Counted from the first letter of the stretch, positions 46,701 to 58,337 are shown. The stretch is DNA of 64,000 bases from Doris montereyensis (GCA_037039925.1 JAXRKP010001662.1:1-64000); one strand, 5' to 3'. Made by a program: numbers and translations. Notes: a model not told the origin generated them from the letters alone.

Positions 46701-49700
46701 TGTGCTGTTCATCAAAGTAATTTGAAGCCTAAACAAATATCCATTTATTACAGAAATAAATTGAAACAGAAACATAGTATCAATATATTGATGTTCAATC
46801 CAATTAACACTACTGTAAACATTTGTACCTCCATTTGTTTTGAAACAGAGCACAGAGATCAATTTACAGTCCCTAGCTCCAATCGAAGCTTGGCCTATGC
46901 ACAACATTATTTTCTAGCATTTGTATCCCAAGTATGATATTTCGCCTTGCTGGTCTGAATTGGCTGACAAGGACTATGCAAACTTATAACCAAACTTTCA
47001 ACAAATTTCAGAAAAACATTGAAATTCAAATCAAGATGAACAACAAAAGATTACTGGTCATGTCTAGCAAAACGTAAGGGTAATTTTGTGACTTCAGACC
47101 GATCTCTTTGAGTCTCTGCCGTTGACTTAGTTTCTTTAAAAAAAAACCCAACTGTTTACCCTCATAATGTACTTTTCACAGTAAATTCAGACTTACAGAG
47201 TAAAAAAACCAAAAAACCTAACAACATACTAACTACAATTTTTACGTACTGGTTGACAACTGTGCAGACTGATAGAGGCCTTCATTTTAAGTCAGAAGTA
47301 CTGAAACCATCAAGACTCAATTACTTACGGTCTCTTTGGCTGCTATACCATAGGAGCATTTCATTCCTTTGAAGTGCTGATTAATAACAACACCTTTGGC
47401 TGAGTCATCTCCGTCACACTCACACTGGAAGCCCTGTGACCAAACTCCTCCATCTTTGTCTTCTTTTGTTCCCTGGCCATTTTTGAACGTGAAGGTCACA
47501 CTGATTTCAAGGTCATCCTTACTCTCATTGTTTACTTCCCACACAAATGCTGCTGCTGGCAGACTGGTTTCCTGTACAAAGACAAACAAGAAAAAAAGCA
47601 GAATATTGAGTCACACAAAAACAATCTAGTTGAACTCTCTGTCGTTAGCATTTTTGAAATTATCAGTCATTCAAGACATAATTCATCATATTTCCTATAA
47701 AGTAGAATTGAGACGAAAATCGTGGAACCATTTACTCAAAAAGGGTCAAATGTTAGCCAATCACAAAACAAGAATCGCAGGAATTATAGCCAATAGGCCT
47801 ATATCCAAAATTCAATTACAAAAATTATTTATTTATAATACACATGCATTAGAAACACTATGTCTATACCAATGCAATAATATTTGATCTAAATCAAAAC
47901 AATTGTGTTTATCAGTCACTGAGATCAGTTTCAACAGGATTTATGAATCAGATAAAACAAGTACAGCTATCAGTCAATAAAAAATAGTTCTTTCTTTCTT
48001 TCTTTATCAGTTCCCATTCTACCTTTCGGTGTATGGGTTCAGATTCCCAAGATGATCTTTCTCCAGGATGCCCTGTCCTGGCATTTTCTGTTTCCTTCCA
48101 AAAAAGTTAAATTTCTATTCTTCAATGTCTCATTTATATCTTCTTCCCATTTTCTCCGAGGTCTGCCTTTTGGTCTTTTACCTTGGGCTTTAGCACTGTA
48201 TACTGATTTAGCTATTCTATTGTCATTCATTCTGTTTACATGCCAAAACCATCTCAAGTGAATTATTTCTATCTTAGTTTTTATGCCATCTGCTCTGGTT
48301 TGATCTCTTATTGTTGTGTTTCTGATTTTGTCTCTTTTAGTTTTCCCTACTACTCTTCTCAGTTATTTCATTTCAGCTGCCTGTATTCTACTGTATTCTC
48401 TACTGTCTAAGGTCCAGGTTTCACTGCCATAGAGGAGAGTAGGACAATTAACTGTGTTGTATACTGCCATTTTGTTTTTTTGACAATTCTTGTTTACCTA
48501 CAAATGCCTTTCCTAGATGGTTATATATTGCACTTGCCTTTTGGACTCTCTCTGGCTTATTTCTTCTCTTAGTTTTTCCCTCAGAGTTAATCATTACTCC
48601 TAGGTAATTGTAGCTGTGAACTTGTTCTAAATTCTCCCTGCCCAATTTAAGATTTTGTGTTTTAGCTTCCCTAGTTACTAGCATTGTTTTGGTTTTCTTT
48701 GCATTTACTCTCATTCCTCTTATGTTTAGTTCATTGTTCATAATGCTGATATTTGACTGAAGGTCACTTTCTGATTTTCCAAACAGAACTAAATCATCAG
48801 CAAATGAAAGCATTGATACATTGACTGGTTTGAGCTTCCACATACCTACATTCATTTTCTTCATTTTTGAGGATACCTTTGCGACTGAGTCCATAAATGT
48901 GATAAACAAAAGAGGACTTAGGAAACAACCCTGTCTTACTCCTATATCTACATCAAATTCTGCAGATATGTTTCCAGCTACTCTCACACATGTTGGTTTA
49001 TTGTAAAAACTTTTAATGGCTTCTATTAAATTTTGCTCTACATCGTGTTCTTTTAAGGAATGCCATAGTTTGTCCCTCCTTATAGTGTCAAACGCCTTTT
49101 CCAGATCTATAAAACACAGGTGCAAGTCAATGTTTCTCTCAAGGAATTTTTCTATTATTTGTCTAATTGTAAATATGTGGTCTTGTACATTTCTTCCTGG
49201 TCTAAATCCACTCTAATGCTCTTCAATCTTATCCCCTTTTCCTGGTACGCTAAGTAGTGATATCCCTCTATAGTTTGAGCATTCCATAGTTGATCCTTTC
49301 TTATGTATTGGAACTTCCGTTCCCAGTCGTCTGGCACCTGTTTAGATTTTCATGCTTGTTGGCATATTGCATGCAGTAGTTTGTCTGCCTCTCTCCCTTG
49401 GTTTTTAATCATTTCTGGATAAACTTGATCTGCTCCTGGGGCTTTTCCTAATTTCACTTTTCTTATAGCTGTTTGGATTTCTTCCATTGATATATCTACA
49501 TCTTCAGCTGTCTCCTCTGGAATACTTGTTACTTTTACTAATTGATCTTTACTCCTTGTTTCATATGTTCTGGAGGGATTGTGTAATTGTTGAAAATACT
49601 TTCTCCACGCTTCCATGATTTGGCTGTCTTCTTTCATTGTTTCTCCTTTGGCATTCTTAATTTGTCGTATTGGGCATGCTTTGGTCTTTCTCATGCTCTT

Positions 49701-52700
49701 TATTGCCCCTAGAACAGCTTTTGATTTCTTTGATAGCTTTCTTGAAGTCTTTGTCCAAACTCTTCCCATTGTCCCTGTTTTGCTTTCCTCACTTCCTCTT
49801 TGGCAATTGTTCTTTTATTCACGTAATCTAAACTATGCTCTGGTCTCTTTGTTTACAAGTATTTCTTCTAGGCATCCTTCTTTTCTGTGATATTAGTTTT
49901 GACATTTTCATTCCACTATGCTGTTCTTTTCCTATCTCCTTTAATTTTGTTTCCTACCACAGACCTCTTCAGTACAATTGAGGAGTGTTTCTTCATACAA
50001 TTGCTACTTTTTTCTATTGTGCTATCATTCAGATCCATCTGTCTTTCACTGATAAATCTTTTTATCTTAAATTGGCATATCTCTTTTACTCTTGGTTTAT
50101 TTAGTTCCTCTTTTGTGTAGCTTTCTTCTCCTTCCTTTTCTGTTTGTTTTCTTCAGTCGGTAATCTCATTCTGGCAATCACTAGGTGATGATCACTAAAT
50201 ATTTCTGCTCCTCTGTTTACTCTTGCATCCAATGTACTGTAAAAAAGGGAGCTGCTAATTATTATGTACTCTATGATTGACTTTTCACACCTATCTTCAT
50301 TTACTCTTGTATATTTGTGGATATCTTTATCAGGAAAAAAGGTGTTGGCTATTTTCATGTTATTCTTTAGGCAAAAATCTTTTAGCCTCTCGCCATTTGG
50401 AGAAGTTGTTGTCTCTCCTTCTTTACCTATTACTCCTCCTGATGTTTCTATATTGTTGTCTACTTTAGCGTTTAAATCTCCTAAAACCATTAGTTCCTGT
50501 TTGTGTTTAAGAAAGGTATCTTTTTCTTCTTTAGTGGCGTCTTCATTTGGTCCATAAGCTTTTTAATAATTTAATTTCTCTTCCTTTGGTTTAATATTTA
50601 CCTCTAATAGCCGTGGGCTTATAAATTTCCAGTTTTCTAGTAACTTTTCATGCCTTTTATGCACTAGGAGACCTACTCCTGCTCTAGCTCTATCTTTGAC
50701 ATCTACTCCTGAGAAGATTAAAATATGATTTGGTCCTACATTTTCCATTCCTTGTCCTTTTTTCTTTGTTTCTGTAATAGCCTACCAGGCCTTGTTATTT
50801 TCTGTCAGGGTTAACTCCCTTAGCCTTTGGTCAACCAAGACCGACCTGCAAGGCAGCAGGAGACTCGTGGAGGGCGGGATCATCTACTCCCTGTACAGGT
50901 GCTTACCTGTCCACTGCCCGGTCAAAAAATAGTTAATTCCTTTATTTGTTTTTTTTGCCCCAGACCATCCGATTAATATTTTGGAACAAAACATAAGAGT
51001 TTTGAAAGTGAAAACTTACCAAATAGTCATGAGGAAGGATGGGTGATATCTGACGACAGATGAGTGTGACGTCACATTCAGGAATCTTGAACAAGCTCCA
51101 AGCACGAGGATACAACGCATGATAAGTTCCATTTTCTGGCTTGTAGGTCCAGTCCCAAGACTTAAGAGTCTTTTTCCTCGATCGTTGTGCACAAGACAAC
51201 ACTTTTTGATAAATCGTTTTTCCTTCTTTCCTTATACATACGATGAACTGTATTGAAAACAAAAGAAAAACAAAGAAAGACATAAACATTAGTTGAAAAT
51301 GAAAAGTAAATCAAAAGAAAAAGGAATTCAATGTAGATATAAACAAATAATTGCATTTTAAAAACAAAGTGTTACATTAGAAAAATGATAATTAAAAAAT
51401 AATAGAATATTCTTGCTGGCTTGCCATTACACTGCAAATTGACAGCTGGGATACAATACCCCTCTGTAAAAAAAAACTGACTTTTTCCAGCATCAAATTT
51501 TACCTCTTCCATATACAATGATATATGTGCTCTAGTCATAGACAGTCAGACATGAGATTATGAGGTCATGTTTATGTGTATTGCAAGAACTAAAGAAATT
51601 GAACACACATCACAAATAACAAATCTCAGTCTAAACTGAAATAGGCAAATAGATGTCGTCTAACCCCATGCCAAAATTCCCTGTTTCATGTTCTCGAATG
51701 TCCTTTGGTCCTTTACCATGAAACATCACGTAATACTTACGTAGCATACTCTTTTGATATAAGAAATGTACAGTTTTTCCAACAAGTTCCCTTTGAGGCA
51801 TATTATCACTTTGTTGCTAAATTTCAAAAGCTCCTTCAAGTCTGTTAGCGACCCTAGAGCCTGTGCCAGTTTCTACAGTGTGAAGCGGAACAAATGAGAA
51901 TACATTGTCTCCTGAACAGAACGCTAGTCAGTTGCAAATTTTACTGCCCTGCTGATGTTGGCACCCTTTTTCAACTGGTTAAATGTATTTTAACCTATTA
52001 TTATCAAGATTCGAAACACACACCCTCACGATCCGAAGTCCAGTAGATCAACCACTAGGCAAACCATGCCACTGACTTTCAAACAACACATGAAATGATA
52101 TGATAGAAGACAGTCACAGCCCTCCACTTTTACCTGATCCGCATCAATTTCATGGTAATTGTACATTCCCGGCACCATTTGAAAACGGCAAAATTCTCCC
52201 TTGTAGCCCCTGCCAATGCTTCCACTCCCAAGACCTCCTAGAGGGCAACCTGAGGATGGCATCATGGACAGGAAAAATAAAAGCTATGATACTAACAATA
52301 CATGTACTGCAAGTAATATTAATAATAAAAGCAATACTAAAATTAACAATACTACAACAATTATCTATATATGCACAACAAATATTGCAACAACTATTTA
52401 TAAAAATAATAATAATCGCAATTTAACCTTGCAAATCATGGTTGATTTTTGCCGATTCCCCACACTGCTAATAAATATCCCCACCAATTTCTTATAAACA
52501 CATTCTGAGATACCGCTATCTAGGGTACAAGCACGTAAAATATGGGTATCATCTAGGGCCAAGCAAAAAAAAATCATCGTTTAAAAAAATCTTAGGTACA
52601 GTTCTATTTCTCAATGATCTCCGTTGCAAAATAGTCACTGCAATCTTATCTTTTCCTTCACTTTTTGCTGTGTTATTTGCAAAAGATTCACTCACCAGTT

Positions 52701-53224
52701 AATGTGTTCATTTTATGGTATGTCCTCCTTCAAATAATTGATTATGATAAATTAAATAAAGCTTATTGGTTTTGCATAATTAAAAACTACAAACCATAGA
52801 TTGGTTTATGTTTCATTTGGTTCAAATGATCAATGAATGGCCGTCTGCCCTGCCTCTTCTTTCCGATCCAAAACTTCAAATACCTGTAAAAATATAAATC
52901 TTGTTAAACCATGTTTAGGATAAAGAGTATAAGCATAATATAAATTGCATTTATAATTATGAACGTTATGTTGAATTTCAACACAGTTCACCCTTAAATA
53001 TGATTCAACATTGAAAAAAATACAGAATATGTTGTAATCAATTTCCAAACATACCTTGCACCCAAGCCCACATACTGAGGGATCTGCTTTAAACGAGGCT
53101 TGGCAAAGGGTGCACATTTAACATTGCACTGATAAGTGAGAGGAACACGCCATCCAAAGTCAGGTAACTCTGGTATAGATGGCAAAGAACAGGCAGGGTT
53201 TTCTTCAGATGGCAGGCATTGCAT
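34764..53224 (-). CDS. GBA2: Non-lysosomal glucosylceramidase (GH116), complete
   Basis: Hydrolyses glucosylceramide at the cytosolic face of ER/Golgi membranes. Seventeen coding exons on the minus strand: 53224-53055, 52883-52795, 52249-52134, 51247-51020, 47571-47329, 46191-46083, 45240-45087, 43778-43653, 42960-42812, 42600-42496, 42062-41955, 41361-41210, 39948-39842, 38315-38173, 37498-37389, 36687-36496, 35234-34764. The total is 2772 nt, 923 aa; human GBA2 is 927. All phases agree and no frame break is needed. Landmarks: [67 protein letters not shown] (nucleophile Glu, about residue 425; human Glu527), [10 protein letters not shown] (acid/base region, human Asp677), [29 protein letters not shown]. 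The ATG is fixed by an in-frame TAA six bases upstream. The last exon adds an acidic, Ser-rich tail of about 90 residues beyond the catalytic domain, unlike human. Confidence 0.97.
35350..35890 (+). mobile_element. SINE family A copy with an interruption, + orientation
   Basis: Head at 35358-35420 (GGCCGATTAGTTAGGCTGCC; B box GATTCAAATCC). A 190-bp interruption follows, then body from about 35620 (CCAACGTTGTGTTCCTTTGG) to the TGAGATAAGCTCTGGC end. Part of the body (CAAGCTTACT...GTCCAGGAAGTGAATTTATT) is duplicated in tandem. It lies in the last GBA2 intron, antisense. Confidence 0.78.
36246..36372. repeat. Dispersed repeat family C copy
   Basis: GCATATGCGGTGATGTCAAG, AACAACAAGATGAAAGAGAT and GCAGGACCTACCAGTAGCAC. 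In a GBA2 intron. Confidence 0.8.
37838..38110 (+). mobile_element. SINE family B copy
   Basis: GTGCTGTGTTTGTAATCAAG, GGTTCAAACCCTGACTGGCC (good B box), then GACTCGGGTGTGAATGAATG. It ends about 60 bp from GBA2 exon 14. Confidence 0.72.
38330..39840. other. GBA2 intron 13, nothing recognised
   Basis: AT-rich intron between exons 13 and 14. GCCGCCATCTTGGATTTTC near 38460 is reminiscent of transposon-associated sequence, but I could not define ends. A C11-13 run lies near 39625. Confidence 0.5.
39842..39948 (-). CDS. GBA2: GBA2 exon 13, acid/base exon, with reiterated 3' splice site
   Basis: Reads [20 protein letters not shown] then [14 protein letters not shown], the GH116 acid/base region. 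Its acceptor TGATGTCCTAG and first 16 exon bases (GTTCTGATTGAGTCAA) form part of the 65-bp unit repeated upstream in the intron. Confidence 0.95.
39935..40452 (-). repeat. 65-bp tandem array carrying the GBA2 exon-13 3' splice site, 8 copies
   Basis: Copies start at 39935, 40000, 40065, 40130, 40195, 40260, 40325 and 40390 and are about 97% identical. The first (39935) overlaps exon 13. On the GBA2 strand each contains a branch-like CACTGAT, the acceptor GATGTCCTAG (CTTAG in some copies) and the first 15-16 exon bases. Reading on from a decoy acceptor in the GBA2 frame meets TAA within the unit. Confidence 0.96.
42700..42798. repeat. Dispersed repeat family C copy
   Basis: ACCCTGTCCACCATATGCGA, GGAAACAGTATGATGAGGGA and GAGGTGGGACCTACAA, ending at the 5' splice site side of GBA2 exon 9. 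Confidence 0.8.
42812..42960 (-). CDS. GBA2: GBA2 exon 9, nucleophile exon
   Basis: Reads [20 protein letters not shown] and continues [10 protein letters not shown] to [10 protein letters not shown]. The Glu of FNELYF aligns with human GBA2 Glu527. Splice phase is 1 nt in and 1 nt out, consistent with both neighbours. Confidence 0.95.
43056..43300 (+). mobile_element. SINE family B copy
   Basis: GTAGTGTTGTGAGTTTGTAA, CAGTTTAAAACCCATGGCTG, CTCAAGTGTGAATGAGTACC, ending GGACTATAAATCCATC; best match to 25975-26345. Confidence 0.75.
43985..44072 (+). mobile_element. SINE/LINE 3' tail fragment with (ATT)n
   Basis: GCGCCTAGAGCTGTCGTAAG, GGGCGCTATAGGAATGAATT followed by (ATT)n. A 'gcgcta...attattatt' end is common at the 3' ends of invertebrate retroposons. 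Confidence 0.55.
44463..44752 (-). mobile_element. SINE family A copy, well preserved
   Basis: The best minus-strand copy: GAGCCTGAGCTTATCTCAGT at the 3' end, GTCGAGTGAGGAAAATACAT centrally, and the tRNA-like head CTGGCAGCCTAACCACTTGG. In a GBA2 intron, sense to GBA2. Confidence 0.82.
47990..50923 (-). mobile_element. RTE-like LINE, 2.93 kb, defective, with 11-bp target duplication
   Basis: Target duplications AAAAAATAGTT lie at 47979-47989 and 50924-50934. Minus-strand order: short 5' UTR, APE-type endonuclease ([34 protein letters not shown] at about 50748-50101), RT N-terminus ([17 protein letters not shown]), RT core ([36 protein letters not shown] at about 49125-48448), then a C-terminal WFWHVNRM...[12 protein letters not shown] segment and a (GAAA)n tail. 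Small size, one ORF and a simple-repeat tail suggest the RTE group. Several frameshifts and stops split it into at least five segments. It lies in the GBA2 intron between exons 4 and 5, sense to GBA2. Confidence 0.92.
51836..52072 (-). mobile_element. SINE family A copy, diverged
   Basis: GTGCCAGTTTCTACAGTGTG, GAACGCTAGTCAGTTGCAAA and CGAAGTCCAGTAGATCAACC; it ends about 60 bp from GBA2 exon 3. Confidence 0.7.
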
Positions 53225-53271
53225 TTTTTAAAATCTTCTTTTTATACACACCAGGTGTTATTTTAATATTT
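53225..53271 (-). other. GBA2: GBA2 5' UTR part of first coding exon
   Basis: The acceptor TTTTTCTTTCCTCAG ends at 53272. The 47 bases to the ATG contain an in-frame TAA two codons before the start, so at least one non-coding upstream exon must exist. Confidence 0.75.
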
Positions 53272-53279
53272 CTGAGGAA

Positions 53280-54700
53280 AGAAAAAGCAAATCATACAGA
53301 ACATTTTATGCAGAAATCAGACCAATAAATGTTAACTAGTCACTATAAATACTTTATTTTCTTTTATCTGATAAATTTCACAGCTAATATTTCCTTTCAT
53401 CTATATCTGAATGTAGTTAAATTTTGCCTGGAAAATGAGTAAAATGTTAGGTATTCTGTACTCAGTAGCACTTTAGAGTTTATTGACTGTAGTATGTTGC
53501 AACACTTTTAAGATTCTATATAAATTGCAAGATAAGCACACAATACACTATCGCATAAAAAAGGGCTAATATGTGTGTATTCCAAATGTAACAAAAAATG
53601 TACACAAGAGCATTTACTTTCACATATTTACTAAAGTAACATATTATTAGATTGGCTGTACAAAGCTTTTCTAATCACATAATTTCATTTGTAACAATAT
53701 GTATAACACATAAAACCTGAAATTGACAGTTTTATAATTTTTCCACATAAGGGGTCACATGAAGTCTAGTGGAAGCGATGGGGATAATTTGAACATTGAT
53801 CATTTAGAACAGGACATCAATTATTCTACTTGTGAGATACCAATGGAGTAACAAAATATCAAGCCAAATACTACAATACAAAATAAAATTTCAGTTTGAA
53901 TATTTATTCACCAAATAACAAGTTTTCCATTTAGTTTTCTGACCCTCATTTAGTCTAAGGGTGACCGAGCAGCTGACACATTACTCTACGTTCTAAATTT
54001 AAAGGCTAGATCTAACCTAGAGTGGTGTAACATCAGTATGGCTACATAAGAACTAGAAGTTGAGATCATGTACAGAAAGAAAGGAACAAATCTATTTGTG
54101 TCAATAAATCATCATATATGACGTTAAAAGTCATTTAAGCTAAAAATAGTCCATCTTGTAAAAGGTATGTCCCATGTGCAATGTTCCTGCTAATTTTTTC
54201 TAGTCAGTGTGCCCAAATGTTTGGTATTGTGCAATGTTGGACAAAAAAAACCCAATTGTGTGAAAACAAATTTCTTTGTCATTGCGTGCTGTTGTTTTTC
54301 ATTGGTGTGCACAGGCATTTCTCAACTGTAGACACTTTTTCTCCCTGGTGTGCGCACGCACTTACCACACAGCTTAGAGGGAACATTGCCTATCTGTATA
54401 AAACTATGCATTTTGATTGGTTAATGTGATGACCATAGTAAATAAAATGGAAAAAAACAATGCAGCTTTGCTAAAGTGGGAGTTGTAAAGGGAGATGGCT
54501 TGGGGCCAGGCAAGTGGAGCTTCACGTCGTCTCCCTAATTTTACTCCCGGATTAGCACCGCTGACCACAGGCACAATAGTGGGAAAACACGGCGGTGGTG
54601 CTAAAACAGGAATAATAATTGGGAACAGACAAGCGGTGTTAAACTGTTTATCAGAAGTACCATACAAATAAATAATAATACATGTGGTTTAATTAATGTA
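53280..54700. other. GBA2 5' UTR intron, nothing recognised
   Basis: AT-rich with no recognisable coding or repeat structure until the C/CT tract at 54703. Confidence 0.5.
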
Positions 54701-54702
54701 GT

Positions 54703-54731
54703 CCCCCCCCCCCCCCCCCCTCTCTCTCTCT
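54703..54731. repeat. Poly(C)/(CT) tract
   Basis: About 20 C followed by (CT)n. Confidence 0.95.
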
Positions 54732-55184
54732 TCATTATCGATGACACACCGACTTGGTGCACTGCTAAACCATGACCATTCGTGTACATGTACCACTCAA
54801 TAACAATACATGCACTAAAATCAATAATAAACTCCAGTCCTACTTTTCAGTTTCATATAAATTGAAAGTCATCATCGGAATCGCCTGCTCCCCGTCTGGC
54901 ATACATTAACTACATTTCTCTCAAACTTTTTTTGTAAGGGGACAAATCCCAAGGAAAATGACACCATTTCTTGCTGCCTTGTTTTGTTTATTTTAGGGTT
55001 GTGGATTGTTTGGTAGATGTGGAAGTGGGTGAAGTTACGGATCGGATAGTGGTGGTACTAGTGGTAGTATTAGTGGTAGCACTACAACTTAAACCTTTGC
55101 CAGTGGGGTTCACTGAGCAGCAATTTATTACAGGTGATGGGGGAGCCGGTGATGGACCATCGGGGGTGATGTTCAAGTGAACTA

Positions 55185-55378
55185 TAGATCTAGATATATT
55201 AGCAATTAAAAAAAGATAAATAACGTAAACAAAGAGATCAAGTGGCAATGTGAACTATCTAAATAGCTGTGAATACTACTTAAGGAGCCACAAAGGCGAT
55301 TTAGATATTTCACATTGCCACATGATCTCTTTGTTGTTTATGTTATTTATTTATTTTTAAATTGCTAATAGATCTAGA
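55185..55378. mobile_element. Foldback hairpin with about 80-bp arms
   Basis: The left arm 55185-55264 and right arm 55299-55378 are reverse complements at roughly 85-90% with small indels, sharing AAAGAGATCA, GTGGCAATGTGAA and ATCTAAAT; the loop is about 34 nt. TAGATCT/TCTAGA lies at both outer ends. Probably a small foldback MITE. Confidence 0.85.
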
Positions 55379-55395
55379 GTGAAGTCCCCCAGCAC

Positions 55396-56522
55396 TCGCA
55401 CACTAACGGTCGGAAGGGGCATGTCACTCTTGTAACTTAAGCTCTTTGTGCACGACCATTATGGTTCCCCCAATCTCGCACAGCAAACTTGAGAGTTGCC
55501 TGAAGTCGCACAGCCTGTGCTCCGGCACTCGCACAGTCTCAAAGTGCACTGTAAATGACCCCGAATTATGATCAAATCCAAAGTTTTGATACAATTTAGC
55601 TCAGTTAAAAGCTTTGAGAGTTGTTTCATTGCTAACAATGGCTAACTCACCCCCAAAACAGTTCCGTAACCCTCTCACAATTAATTTACTCACAATTAAT
55701 TTACTCACAATTAATTTACTCATGTCACACAGCTAGCGCCAGCAGTTACCCACTCACTCTCTGACACCTTAATTAAAACACATGCAAACTTGCATCCTTC
55801 AGACAACCTATATACTATGTGAAACCACCTCCCACAATCGCAGCCAATCCATTCACAAAATTCACTGTCTTTCTCACCAACTCAGAATATTTTATATTCT
55901 TTAGGCGAGATTTTATAGTTGAAGTCATTTCTGAAAGTGAAAGATTTGTTAATCAGTTTTGTTACTCAAAAATTAAAATATGAACTCTCTTTCTCTCTCT
56001 CCAGCAAAATGTAGTTTAAAAGCCCCACAAAAAATAGCCGTAGTCAGCATCGTATTATGCTTTACTACTCAATTTACTCAAATATGAGTGACAGTTGGGC
56101 GCTGTGCGACTAGTGGCACTCCTATAGAAAACTGATCCCCCTTTCGCACAGTCCCATAAACAGCATAATAGCTACGAACACGCGGCATTCCAAGGCATAG
56201 TTAAATATAGAAGGGATTTTCCAGTCATTCTCAACAATAAAAACTAAATATAGAATTATTCCCATAATTCCACATCACCAAGTAAAGTTACAGGGCCCAC
56301 TAGCGAAAAATAAAAATGGCGGATGTTCTTACTTACTTCTCGATTCGCGAAGATTTTCTTGTAAAAAATATAGCAGATAAGGATGTGTCGTCTCAAAAAT
56401 AGGTAGGAAGCGAAGGGAAAGGATAACTGTGTATGTGCGATACGTGGTGGCGGGGAAAACAGCGTAATTTCGGTAACAATCGATGCGAAAGCACGAAGTG
56501 TGCGAGAGATGGGCGTGTGCGA
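55396..56522. promoter_or_regulatory. Cluster of nine TCGCACA/TGTGCGA heptamers
   Basis: TCGCACA at 55396, 55476, 55506, 55529 and 56144; TGTGCGA at 56103, 56434, 56499 and 56516. One more TCGCACA lies at 57332. I noticed almost none in the rest of the window. The cluster overlaps the CpG-rich patch between the divergent GBA2 and RGP1 genes. Confidence 0.55.
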
Positions 56523-56570
56523 GTACTGGCGACTTGACTCTAGATCTATAGTCATCTTCTTTGTCATACT
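56290..56570. promoter_or_regulatory. Candidate bidirectional GBA2/RGP1 promoter, CpG-rich
   Basis: CpG is locally frequent (GGTGGCGGGG, CGATGCGAAAGCACGAAG, GGGCGTGTGCGAG) against a CpG-poor AT-rich background. On the minus strand GAGAA|GTAAGT at 56337/56336 is a good 5' splice site, so a non-coding GBA2 first exon could end at 56337. A partner RGP1 5' UTR exon could not be placed. Confidence 0.45.
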
Positions 56571-58330
56571 GCTATCGGGCTTCTGACATCACATTGTGTG
56601 ATGCCTGAGGTAGTACTTAGATCTAGATTCTAGATATTTCTCGTTTGTTGTCTGACAAAGGGTTATACCCGAAACGTCACGTGTTTGTTCTGTCTTTATT
56701 AGTGGAGTTGTCACTTTTTGTCATATTTCGCCTTTGACTTCACTCCACTGTGGCTCCTTCGTATGATTGAAAGAAAGCAACTTTCAAAAGACAACAAATT
56801 TTGCAAAAAGAAAAAACCCCAATCAGCTCATGAATCCTACTCACACAGTAACAAATGTTTCCTTGTTTCGTTCATTCTCTTCACTGTCAATATAGGAGCT
56901 CAAAGTACTTCACTTCAGTTACGAGGCAAAGCCCAGCAAAGTCGGTTTATTAGTGAGGGCCTACTCTGTAAACGAATTTCAACAGACTTATTACAGTCCT
57001 ACCATTATTGAAATTTTAGAACCATGCCTTGGAAAGTAATCGGCATTGTGAAACCCACAAAAGTATTGGTCGAATAGGCTTTATCTTTGATGAAAATATG
57101 GAAAATCAATTGCCTATATTATATTACATTAATTTACATTAGGCTACATGTATTATGAAAGTACTATTACATTATTTACTATGCTCATCAATTGTTCCTT
57201 TCCATAACAAGTTTGTTGCTTGTCCGTTAAAAAAAATATATATAACAAAGGGTAAACCGGTGACATCCTCACCCTAGGATTGACTTCCATGTTATTGCAA
57301 GGATAAATAAAAGATATGCATAATAATATAATCGCACATATTTAGTCTACAATGATAGCACAATCATCAACAGTGAAATAAAAGATGGGCGTTATAAAGA
57401 GCGCTAAATTCAGAACCACGCCTGCTGACAGTGAAACTAAGGAATTGAGTTGGTTAAAATTAGACGTAATTATTATCATAATTATAAAGCAGAAGAAGAA
57501 GAGCAACAACAAAAGCAGACATAATAATGACAACAACTAACAACAATAACCTCAACAACAGCAACGTCATCATCATTATCATCATAACTGAATATTAATA
57601 CATTTTAAGGTACATATGTATAATAATACACTTTTCCAGCAACTTTTTTATCGAACATGGTATCGTGAAAAGGCCTATAAATTGCAGGACGATTTCAATA
57701 CTTCAATCATCAATAATAAATGGCAGTAAATCGCCAAACCCCTCAAAATCACGATCAAGTTCTCTACAATCTCAGTTCTCACTATTATTTCAACCTACGA
57801 CATTCAAGTCTGGGTCGTAGAGCTCATAAACATTCTGTTCTGTAAAAATATTAGAGCTACATCAAACCACAACATTAAATCAAATGTTAATAAATAGGAC
57901 AGGACTGTGACAACAGAACATCTTTTTATAGCTCCGGAAGTTAGTGGCTGTCTAGTTGTGATACGTTGTCGTTGATTTTCTGTTGATTTTCCTCTCGACT
58001 CTGGTGAATAAATTCTACATTTGCTCTACGTGATCTTACATTATGGAATCAAAATATTTATGCTCATTTGGCTAAGCATAAGAAGATTTTTGACTCGGAA
58101 GCAAGACTGATCTATATTTCTAGATCTAGATCATAGTAAATCTGTAAGTCTCAACTAGACTAGATCTCGTTATAGTGACTTAGATTAGAATTTAGAGCTA
58201 GAATTTAGATAGAAGTAAGAAGTGAGTTCTGTAGGCAAGAAGCAATTTAGAACCACTTGCCTTGCTTGTTTTTACCTCTTTATTCCAGGACAGGAAACTC
58301 CCAACAAATTAAAAATTAAAGGGAGGATTC
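56571..58330. other. RGP1 upstream region, nothing firm
   Basis: AT-rich. AAACGTCACGTGTTTGTTCT at 56672 and GTTGTCACTTTTTGTC nearby recur in similar form near 11765-11805, so this is a dispersed repeat. It should contain the RGP1 5' UTR exon, which I cannot identify. Confidence 0.4.
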
Positions 58331-58337
58331 CCATAGA

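Noticed and set aside
47396..47629. 77-codon plus-strand frame
   Set aside because: Shadow of GBA2 exon 5 on the opposite strand.
56256..56567. 103-codon minus-strand frame in the CpG-rich patch
   Set aside because: No homology recognised; it overlaps a likely promoter and 5' UTR exon. The GBA2 start is fixed downstream by an in-frame stop.
56652..56678. Hammerhead-ribozyme-like core CTGACAA-GGG..CCC-GAAAC
   Set aside because: The conserved G8 position is A and I could not build stem I or a valid NUH cleavage site; similar 'CCGAAACGTC' phrases are common in animal repeats.
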